The notes below the pieces were generated by a model. It saw only the letters and a program-made list of their open reading frames with translations. It made no database searches and was not told the DNA's origin. From Mesostigma viride (taxonomy: Eukaryota; Streptophyta; Mesostigmatophyceae; Mesostigmatales; Mesostigmataceae), in NCBI GenBank assembly GCA_009746045.1, contig RPFO01000111.1:261001-325000 (forward strand): a stretch of 64,000 nucleotides of DNA, given 5' to 3'. The translations under genes were made by a program, and so were the position numbers. Positions 44,001 through 52,446 of the stretch are shown here, piece by piece; the stretch's first letter is position 1; each line of letters starts with the position of its first letter.

Positions 44001-47000
44001 ACCAAAGGGCTCCTCCTGTGGTTTTGCGCCCACCCGCGGGTGGTTCACTGGCTCCGTGGCGCTCCCCCCCACTTGGTGCGGCTTGCCGCGGAAGGCCATG
44101 ACGAGCGCATTCAGGCCGCCTTGCAGGTGCTCCTCCCCGGCCCTAGCCTGCCAGCTCACTCCATGCGCTTGGCCACCCTCCCCTGCCGCATGGGCGGGTG
44201 TGGGCTCACCCGCGCCGCCCGCCTCGCCCCCGCCGCCTTCCTTGGCTCTGTTGCTCAGGCCTGGGCGGAGATCCGCCGGTTGGTCCCCAGCGCCGTCAGC
44301 GCCATTCCCGACTTGGTCACCCCATCCCCCTTCCCCTTTGTGCAGGCTGTGCAGGATTCTTACCTCGGGATCCAGCAGGCTTGCGACCTCGTCCGCCCCG
44401 CTCAGGCCGTCCACCGTCGCCTGCCCCGGGGCACGCCCGGCGTGTCCACTGTCGTCAGTCCTAGTGTCTTCCCTGCCTGCGTTCATGAAAAACAACAAAA
44501 GACCTACGCGGGTATACTACACTGTGCCGACTGGATGGGTCTGCATGCGAGCTTGAACGATCAGGGGAAGGCTTGGCTTCACTCCGTTTCCCTTGAGGGG
44601 AGCGTGGGGTCCGCATTCCTGCGCGCCCTCCCCATGAGCCCTTTGTTCACACTGGTTCCGGCCCTTTACGCCATCGCTCTCCGCCACCAGCTCTTTGCCC
44701 CGCAACCTCTCATCACGGCGGGTGCGTCCTGCGGCAGCTGCGGGCTTGCTCTGGATACTACTGGGACGCACTACATCGCGTGCATGGGTGGCCAGCAGAA
44801 CCAGAACTGGTTCCTCTATCTCCATACCGCTCTCCTCCGGGTGGTGTGTGCCATGGTTCGGTCGGTCTTTCCCCACTCCACCATTAAGTGCGAGGACGCG
44901 GATGGGGCCGCCCTCTACTCACCCAACCACCGCCCCGACATTACCGTGCTTGACTACGACGGGCAGGGTTGCCACCTGCTCATCGATGTCTCCGTGGCTC
45001 GGCCGCTTTCCGGTCGCCACATCCTCCGGGCGGCTGTGGATGCCGGCGCTGCTGCCGCTGTGGCTGAGCGCGACAAGTTTGCCTCCTACGGCAATGTGGG
45101 GCCCCACCGGGTCATCCCCTTTGTCCTTGAGGAGTTCGGGGCCATGGGCCCCAAGACAGCGGAGTTTTTCCACGAGTGCTGCCAGCGCCGTGAAGACCGC
45201 CTCGACCTCGAGGGTCAGACCGCCCCGTGGTCGGCCCGCACGTGGTCCTCGTATTGGCGGCAGCGTCTGTCACTCGCCCTCACTCGCACCGTGGCTGATG
45301 TGTTATTCCGCCGCACCCGGGCCGACTTTGTCGCGACCCACGCGGTCTAGATTCCTTCCAGGCCTGCATGGTGGGCCGGCAGCGCTGTTGCTGCGTGTAG
45401 TTTTGTGATGTATAGTTAGTTGTACCTTGTGCCGCTGGCGTGATCCTTGGATGTCTGTGTCAGATTACTATTAATTTCTTCAGGGTTATTCTCCCAGTCA
45501 TCGGTTTTTTCCTTATGTTGCATGCCTATCTCACCTTCGTAATCTATCATTCTCAATGAATATATATATTACATCAGCTTTCCATGTGAACAGATAGGCC
45601 ACAGTCAATGTATGCATGCAACAATCACAATGAAATGATACAATGAAATGTTTAGCAATTACCGCTTGTGCAATGAATGACCCGCTTGAAGTTGTTGGGA
45701 CACAGGTGGAATTCGTCAATAAAATGACGGATCTTCAGGTGAACCCAGTACGGTAACTTGAGAAACGGCTCGGGCTGCTTTTTTAGCGTAGCACAGTACT
45801 TCAGGTAGCCAGCATGGTCCATCTCCTGAACAACAGGAGCGTGAGCCGGCCGGCGGGGGTCACCCTCGGGAAACATGCGGTCATTGCCAAGGAGAACGAT
45901 ACGGCCATTTGAGATAAAAACCCCACGCCACTCATCACCATGTAGGACGCATTGATAGTACCCTGCATCTGGAATGTTCAGGGACTTGGAGTATGCCGGG
46001 TAGTCGTGAATTATGCCAGCAAGAATGGACCTCACAAATGTCGTAGTGTAAACACCCGCCACGTCCAGCGTCACATCACAAATGTAATACCCCTTCCACA
46101 GTACCAGGAAGTCCTCAGCGATCAAGTCCAAAAAAATGGTCATGTTCTTGGGTGCCTTCCCCTTCATGGCGCCCACAAGAAGCACCATAGGGCAAAACCG
46201 CCCATTCACCATCACCCACTCGGGCAAGTTCACACAGGAAACAAACGCGGGCCAGCTGCTGTGGGTATCCATGAAAGACCTTGGACATACTCCGTCAAAA
46301 TTCAGAAGGAAGATGGTGTTCCGCGGCTGGCTGCGAAAGTCCCAGTTGTTCTTTATGTGCTGGATGGCACGGCTGTCTGCACGAACAGGTCCATGCACAA
46401 GAAACACCAGACGTAAAAAGAAAGGTATCCATCAGAGCAGTACAAACAAAAGATAAGCGCAAGAGGAAAAATCTCGAACTTGATACTTTGGCACACATTG
46501 CATAACAGAAGGCGTAGAAACAAGTGCAAACCTGCCTTTCAAGCCGTCCACAACGCGCGTGGATGAGTCTGGCTCCCTGTTTTCATGTTTCGCAGCGTAC
46601 TGAAGGGCTTCCGCCATTTCCGGGACTCGGAACCAGGCCCTAATCCGATCCATCAGGGGGAAGTGCCTAACCTGGCGATGCGCTTTCCGCGAGTTGACGA
46701 TGTCACCGTTTCTGTCAGTGTACGTCTCGTAGCGCGACAGCTTGCAAAGAGGGCAGCTCTTAGTAATCTTGTCCTTGTACAAGTAACCCTCGCATGGGCA
46801 GGCATCGTACACACGGTACCCCAAGCCCAAGCCTTTGATCACTTTCCGTGCCTTCGAGATACTGTCGGGCAGAGTGTTGCCCGCGGGGAGAACGTTTCCC
46901 AACAGCTTAAAGAGCTCATCAGCAAAGGTCTGAGGGCATGAGTTTTCCCCCATTAGCGTCAGCAATTGCAATGTAAACATCAAGGCCTTGCTCTCAGATC

Positions 47001-47145
47001 CCGGGTACAATGGCGTATCGTCCTTGACTCTGGCCACTGCTTCGTCATAATTTCTAGCAAACTGGCGTGCTGCATCCTCTCCACTGGCCGACCCGTCGTC
47101 AGGGTCCTCGGCCATGAATTCATCGACTGTCTGTCCTTGACGCAT
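41094..47145 (-). CDS. CACTA tnp2-type transposase, six exons
   Basis: Exons at 47145-46532, 46372-45663, 43574-43323, 43166-42643, 42473-42277 and 42120-41094 join with GT...AG borders into one open frame of 1107 residues plus stop. The N-terminal part has the CACTA Tnp2 lead-in: PLYPGSESKALMFTLQLLTL, CPCEGYLY, a C-x2-C pair CPLC, then FPLMDRIRAWFRVPEMA. Exon 2 is Transposase_21: LNFDGVCPRSFMDTHSSWP, VNLPEWVM, MTIFLDLIAEDFLVLWKG, IIHDYPAY. Exon 4 resembles DUF4218 (MAHLAQQIPLLG then SGERMMGAI) and exon 6 resembles DUF4216 (GYLTHILVAKL, VELFDASEVAYI), ending in basic repeats and an acidic tail. The start is the first ATG of the frame, with an 18-bp hairpin just upstream. It would act in the nucleus on the CACTA ends. 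Intron 2 hosts a LINE fragment. Confidence 0.88.
43800..45480 (+). mobile_element. 5'-truncated LINE in a tnp2 intron
   Basis: A single open frame (43899-45350) with LINE endonuclease features lies inside the intron 43575-45662 of the minus-strand transposase gene, in the opposite direction. The RT part is missing or very short. A hairpin at about 43801-43856 (AATATTGTGCGGAA and its inverse) sits at the 5' edge. I cannot define the ends or a target duplication; no clear poly-A is visible. Confidence 0.6.
43899..45350 (+). pseudogene. LINE ORF C-terminal part with zinc knuckle and restriction-like endonuclease
   Basis: The 483-codon frame begins inside an RT thumb/linker-like region (around LATLPCRMGGCGL, a phrase common after RT in non-LTR elements). 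A Cys/His cluster C-x2-C...H-x3-C (CGSCGLALDTTGTHYIAC, about residues 277-294) is followed by RPDITVLDYDG (about 345) and LLIDVSVARP (about 360). A CCHC cluster followed by an RPD...D motif is the arrangement of the PD-(D/E)XK endonuclease of R2/NeSL-like LINEs, which nicks the target for primed reverse transcription. No RT catalytic motif is present, so this is a 5'-truncated copy. The frame itself is intact to its stop. Confidence 0.65.
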
Positions 47146-47160
47146 TTACAATCTCTACAT

Positions 47161-47202
47161 GGAGGGCCGGCATCGACCGTTGATGGTCAATGCCGGCCCT
47201 CC
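47161..47202. promoter_or_regulatory. Hairpin just upstream of the tnp2 start
   Basis: Arms GGAGGGCCGGCATCGACC (47161-47178) and GGTCAATGCCGGCCCTCC (47185-47202) pair at 17 of 18 positions around a 6-base loop. On the minus strand it lies 15 bases before the ATG at 47145, so it would sit in the transposase mRNA leader and could restrain translation. That role is inference. Confidence 0.6.
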
Positions 47203-48222
47203 GTGGCTAACCAGTCGCCATCGGGATCACAAATCGAGCCACGCTAGGGCGTCTGCGCCAGTGAGACCACTGGCAGCTCACTAATCAACCGTGACCATGA
47301 AGTCCGGCTCAGTCGACATTTCCAGGAACGCATCCAACATAATTTGGCGATAAAACTCAGGAAGCCTGCAGGATGACCAATGAAACTGGACAATGTAGGT
47401 ATCCGTGGAGGAAGGGAAAGGAGACATCACGAAATTTGGCCAGCTAGCATGTGTGTCGATGTAAGTGTTCGGCTCGAGTCCGGTATCCATGGGTGGGTAG
47501 CAACCGACCGCCATCTTTCTGGTGCCACCCGCCGCCGTGATAGCCGCTAAGTCACCCGTTGCAAGTTTGAGTCTGCTCGCCAACGCTTTCGATGTCGTCG
47601 ATCCCTTTTGATCAAACGGACATTTTCTCAGTCATTCAAATGGTAGATATTACGGTCAGTGTACGGTAGTGTTGGTTAGTCACGGGCTCATTGGTAGAAG
47701 TCTACTGAAACGGTACAGCCTTAGCTCCTGAGGCCTCTGTACTTGTACCAAGCAGTACGGAGTTTAGCCGATCCGCACGCAGCCGCGCGGGGCGTGCGGG
47801 CCCCGCGCGAGGCGTGCGGTCCGGCCGTTTGTGTAGCTGCCGTTGGTGCCTTTTGGCGAAAGACGTTCAAAAAATTTTTGCGCGGGATGCTGCCAGGTTC
47901 GTCGATCTGCTGAATCCAACGGCGGACAGAGGCAGGTGCAGTGCGTCATGTATACGTTGGCACCGTCTCCGTTCGCAAAACGGGGGGATTCCGGACTTAG
48001 CCAGCCTTGGTCATCTGCATGGTGGTGTGCGACCGAACGTTGTAAATGCCGAGAAGGGTAGCAGTGCTACGACCAGCTCACGTGTGCAGTCCTGAGGAGT
48101 GGGAGCGATTTGATGCAAAGCGACCGAAGAGGAAAAGCCGAAACAAAACGTCGTTCCCGGAATATGTGCGGACCTTAAGACTGCAAATACGACCTTTGGC
48201 CGTGCATACCTGGTAGAGGGGT
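47203..48222. promoter_or_regulatory. Divergent intergenic region between CACTA-3 genes
   Basis: The tnp2 gene reads left and the TnpA-like gene reads right from this 1-kb stretch, which should hold both promoters. It contains a GC-rich palindromic patch at about 47770-47820 (CGCGCGGGGCGTGCGGGCCC). A 100-codon minus frame at 47281-47583 (with YIDTHASWPNFVMSP, recalling the DTHSSWPAFVSC of the transposase) may be a decayed duplicate of exon 2 or an extra exon. I recognise no TATA box with confidence. Confidence 0.4.
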
Positions 48223-50287
48223 ATGTCCTCAAGGAACAGGATGGCGATGGTGGATGCTCTCATTAACCGGGTAAAGAAGAGCTGCATAAACTTTCTAGAA
48301 ACATGTGTGGCTGACGACAACCGTGCAGAGCTGGATAAGTATGAGGCATCATGCTGGGTGCTAGACCCGACGACTGGTGAGCTCACCGCCCAGAAGCCCA
48401 AGGGCTCCAAACCCAAAGCCCTAAGTGTTGAAGAATTCGTAAAAAAGGAGCTGAGCCGGTGGCTAAGCAACGCCAGCTCCAAAAAGCGGCAGAGTGCTGG
48501 CGCCGAGGACGATGATGACGACGTGAAGGAAAATACCAAAGCGCTAAGCGACGTGACGAACATGCCAAAGGTAATAACGCTATCTTTAGCTACAGGAGTC
48601 TGCAAGCTTCTTGGTTTTTTCTTTCATCGCAGGTCTGCTACTAACCGACTTCCCGAATGTTAACGTCCTTATTCCATGCCCCGCCCTCTGCTTGCAGACA
48701 ACTCCTGCTGCCAAGCCGGCGGCAAAGCCGGCGGCAAAGCCGGCGGCCAAGCCGGAGGTCAAGCCGGAAGTAAAGCCGGAAGTAAAGCCGGAGGTCAAGC
48801 CGGAGGTCAAGCCGGAGGCCAAGCCTGTGCAGCATGCCACAGGCGTCCGAGCAGATGAAATTCGGAGACTCAGAGCTCGGCTCCAAGCCCTTGAGGAGGA
48901 GTTAGAGCAGGAAGTGGCAGGGTACGCGCCTGCACCTGTGGAGGTATCGGATGTGAGGCCGCCGCCTCCGGTGGCCAAGAAGGTTCTACCGCCGCCCGCT
49001 CCCGTTCCCAAGCAGCCTGTCATGCCGCCCCCTCCGGTGGCCAAGAAGGTTGTACCGCCGCCCCCTCCCGTTGGCACGCAGCCTGTCATGCCGCCCCCTC
49101 CGGTGCCCAGCAACGCTGTGCAGCCGTCCCCTCCGGTGCCCAACAACACCGTGGAGCCGCCCACTCCGGTGCCCAAGCTGGCCGACCTGCCAATGCCGGA
49201 TGGTCTCCCGCCTGCTCGTGTGCCTGCCATCAAGCCAGATGTCTTCGAGCCCATCACGTCGCGCCCCGCCGTCAACAAGCCGCCCGCCAGCAACAAGCCG
49301 GCCGCCAGCAAGAAGCCGGCCGCCAGCAAGAAGCCGGCTGCAAAGCGAAAGCTTCCTAGTGGTCCCATGGACTTGGGGCTTGCGCACTATCTGAGCACCT
49401 TACTGCCAACCGCGGTGGTTCAAGAGCGACCGGGCCCTGGTGGTTTCGGAGAAGCACTGCACGGGGCCTTCGTGGCACAAAGGTACAAGTACGAGCGCGA
49501 TGGGGCGCGGCCGGCTGCGTATGTTTGGGAGCCTGGCAAAGTGGTGGAGGTGAAGCCGAAGCTCAAGGCCCCTTACGGCACGCGGTTTGTGGAGCGTGAT
49601 GGGGGCTCGCAAATGCTGTTTGTTGACTTTGCCACGATGCATTACGGTGACGCCGAGGGCAACGAGAATGCGTGGGTCCTTCTGGGCAACGTCACTGACG
49701 ACGACCTTCGAGGCGCACGTGCGAAATTGAAGGAGAGTTGGGGGCCAGCAGAGGAGAAGGAGGAGGTGTCGGATGAGTATGTACCGGCCAAGCGAGCGCG
49801 GGCGCCACCCAAGGAGAAGGCGTCTGCCGGTGCTCCCTCCGCGCCAGCGATCCCGCCTGCCTCTAGCTCTTCGACCGCAACGGCGTCTGCCGGTGCTCCC
49901 TCCGCGCCAGCGATCCCGCCTGCCTCTAGCTCTCCGGCCGCAACAGCGTCTGCCGGTGCTCCCTCCGCGCCAGCGATCCCGCCTGCCTCTAGCCCTTCGC
50001 CCGCAATGGCGTCTGCCGGTGCTCCCTCCGCGCCAGCGATCCCGCCTGCCTCTAGCTCTTCGACCGCAACGGAGTCTGCCGGTGCTCCCTCCGCGCCAGC
50101 GATCCCGCCTGCCTCTAGCTCTCCGGCCGCAACGGCGTCTGCCGATGCTCCCTCCGCGCCAGATCTCACCGAGGCGGAACTGGAGCTTGCCGCGCTCAAG
50201 GCCATGATGGCAAAAGCGCAGCGGAAAGTTGAGCTGGAGCGGCAAGCAAAGGAGTCCCAGAGTCAGACTCCTGATCCGGTAATTTAG
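48223..50287 (+). CDS. TnpA-like accessory protein of CACTA-3, two exons
   Basis: Exon 1 (48223-48570) and exon 2 (48698-50287) join in phase 0 across a 127-bp GT...AG intron, giving 645 residues. Order: a charged N-terminal domain (to about residue 95), an acidic DDDDD patch, KPAA/KPEV repeats, Pro/Val-rich sequence, a Lys/Ala/Pro basic patch, a globular part around residues 340-470 (MDLGLAHYLSTLL ... FVDFATMHYGDAEG ... NAWVLLGNVTDDDL), then tandem copies of about 21 residues beginning SAGAPSAPAIPPASS, and a final coiled-coil-like helix LTEAELELAALKAMMAKAQ. It matches no family I know. By position opposite tnp2 in a CACTA element it is probably the DNA-binding accessory protein that recognises the subterminal repeats. 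The start is the first ATG of the frame. Confidence 0.65.
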
Positions 50288-50849
50288 TGGAATGTTTTTT
50301 CTGAAGCACGTTTTAGCTATGTAGTGATGTGGTGTTGTCACACCCAATTGCCATGTGCGTATATTTTTGTTACTCATGTATGTATCACTCTCATGCTAGG
50401 TCATGCATCATACCCACAGGCATAACCCATTTCACCATAGGATGTTTTGCTGGGCAACAACTATCTGCCGTGCCTGACTGCCCCCCCCCCCTGCCTTGCT
50501 GCCCTTGTGTCCTCTTCAATGGTGGTGCTCTGTGTGCCTGCAGGCCTCCAGAGCATGAGTGCTGGCAACTGTGTGGCTTTGTTCAGGCAAAGAAGCATCA
50601 TTGATCATGATGACACCTGAAGAAGAAGTAAATTAATTGGCTGGGCTTGATGCGGCCTGTGTTATTTCACAATGGTGTAAACGTATCGATGAGACGCCCA
50701 ATGTGGGGCTAAATCCTCATTGTAAATCAAGAGAGACAACTGTAATGGGATGTATTATTATTTCTAATAAAGAAACCATTTGGAATGATGGCCTGTTAAG
50801 CTGTTCTTAACAGTGCTTGTGTTGTAATGCTGGCAAATCTGCATTTTCC

Positions 50850-51195
50850 CCTTTTTTATCACTGTCATTTTTACCACTTTGTGGTATTTTTTTACCACCC
50901 TCATTTTTACCACTTTTTTTTTTACCACCCTCACTTTTACCACTTTGTGGCGTGTTTTTACCACCCTCTTTTACCACTTGGTGGTATTTTTTACCACTTT
51001 GGTGGTAAAAGGGGTGGTAAAAGGTGGTAAAATGATTTTACCACCTGCTTTCTCCTAGCGTTTTCCCACCGTTTTACACTTTTCCACTTTTACCACTTTT
51101 TATCACTTTTTACCACTTTTTACCACTTTTTACCACTTTTTACCACTTTTTACCACTTTTTACCACCTACTTTTACCACTTTTACCACTTTTACG
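50850..51195. repeat. Right subterminal TTTTTACCACTT array of CACTA-3
   Basis: Many copies of TTTTTACCACTTT and their inverse run up to the terminal repeat. They correspond to the GTGGTAAAAA arrays at the left end. Confidence 0.85.
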
Positions 51196-51213
51196 GCAAC
51201 CGAGTTCCTAGTG

Positions 51214-51968
51214 TATGCGTTTAAATCAAAATTAATATCACAAACACTTAATGTATGAACTCCGCAGTCAGATTTTTATTTGAAGAAGCGACCAAAAGTG
51301 TGTCGTCGTGCAATATGCGTCCTGCAAGGCCGCGAGTCCCTAGCCTAATTCGAAATTCCAAACCATTCCATTGGCTCGTTTGAATTGCTCGCCAAAATTC
51401 CAGCAAAAAGCAAGCATTCGATTCTGTTCTACGGAGGCCGCATCTTGAACTTGAAAATGGGTTGATTTGCCGTTTTGTTCGTAAGTATCCCAGACCGCCA
51501 TGGCTTGCCGATTGCTGGCTGGCAATCAGGCGATGAGGCTAAGGGCAGGCTCGCACGGTTCTTGGCAATTCAAAGACAACGGGACGCTGTTTTTCTACAC
51601 TTGCCTCCCTAGCGCAAAAGCTTGCTACGCATGGGCGGGTCGACATGGCGTCGCATGGGCCGTGAAGCCGGACTTGAACGGACGATAGTGTTGTACTAGG
51701 TCAGCCAGGTTCAGGTTGCATATGATTCCACCGTTTTCCCTTCCTGATTCCACCGTTTTTCCTTCCCGATTCCTTGGATGAAATCTGGCCAAATCAGACA
51801 GAATAGTTCCTGCGGTGCCAAACGGGCGGTTACGAAAATGTGTGGCTGGAGTTTGTGCGAAGGGTAACTACTTTGACTGGTGCGCACTTGAAACTAGTCG
51901 GAATTGCTAGATGCCGCGGGGGTACACTTCAACATGAAAGCCGGACGTCGTGGGGGTCTCGGCTTGGG
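51214..51968. other. Copy 1 right end after CACTA-3, no firm gene
   Basis: This continues 34801-35844. A minus-strand frame at 51525-51340 (53 residues after an internal Met, ending WNFELG) has protein-like composition but no recognised domain and no clear splice partners. The plus frame at 51500-51688 overlaps it. Otherwise I see nothing. Confidence 0.3.
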
Positions 51969-51999
51969 TTTCGGTAATGCTATCATTGCATTACCGAAA
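51969..51999. repeat. Inverted repeat at the copy 1 / copy 2 junction
   Basis: TTTCGGTAATGC (51969-51980), TATCATT, then GCATTACCGAAA (51988-51999) form a perfect 12-bp inverted repeat. The right arm is the shared start of both unit copies. The left arm fits as the opposite end of copy 1. Confidence 0.8.
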
Positions 52000-52446
52000 G
52001 AGGCAACATTCGTTTCCCTTGAAAATTCAAGTACAACGGACGGCGCGCAAATTTAAGCATACGGACTGATCCAGGACCGGATCGACCAAACCCGATCTGC
52101 CCAAATCTGCCCAAATCTTTCACTTCACGAGTCACTACCGGATCTGTACGGCAACTGCGGGCCGACTTCCTGATTCCGTGGACTCCGAGCATAGAACCTT
52201 TTCTAGACGGGAGTAGTTTTTGGACTCGGATCTACACCAACGGTCGTGGCAAAACTCGCTGGCATGAAAATAGAAACTTTGGAAGCATTTTGCTGGCATT
52301 AGGTAGCTGGAAAATACGGCGCTGCAAATAGGCATAATGCATTGTGAACATTTTCTCGTAACTAACGTGCCGCTCATCACGCATTTTTTAGTGGTCATAA
52401 TTTACATTTTACACTAGCTCGTACACTTGCTGCAGGGCATACGATA

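Larger units (their letters stand above)
35845..51213. mobile_element. CACTA-3, putatively autonomous CACTA/EnSpm element
   Basis: The ends are CACTAGGAACTCGGTTGCCG and its exact inverse, flanked by TA (35843-35844, 51214-51215). At 15,369 bp it contains a six-exon transposase gene (47145-41094, minus), a two-exon TnpA-like gene (48223-50287, plus), a nested YR retrotransposon and a LINE remnant. Subterminal repeats are GTGGTAAAAAGTGATAAAAA-type, unlike the GTGAGAAA motifs of CACTA-1/2, although the outer 12 bp are the same. Both genes have open frames across every intron, so it could be a source of transposase. Confidence 0.9.
3029..51980. mobile_element. Copy 1 of the BAH/transposase unit, with nested insertions
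   Basis: This segment is co-linear and nearly identical with 51988-62574 once five insertions are removed (CACTA-1, CACTA-2, the YR element, LTR element B, CACTA-3), leaving about 13 kb. It begins GCATTACCGAAA at 3029. I place its right end at 51980 because 51969-51980 reads TTTCGGTAATGC, the exact inverted repeat of that start. It interrupts the gag of LTR element A on the left. I see no matching target duplication (left flank GTCAATT, right flank TATCATT). The right boundary is inference; the similarity to copy 2 can be seen directly as far as the minisatellite at about 34000-34440. Confidence 0.6.

Noticed and set aside
49400-50377. 325-codon minus-strand Arg/Gly-rich ORF
   Set aside because: Antisense of the tandem repeats in the TnpA-like gene.
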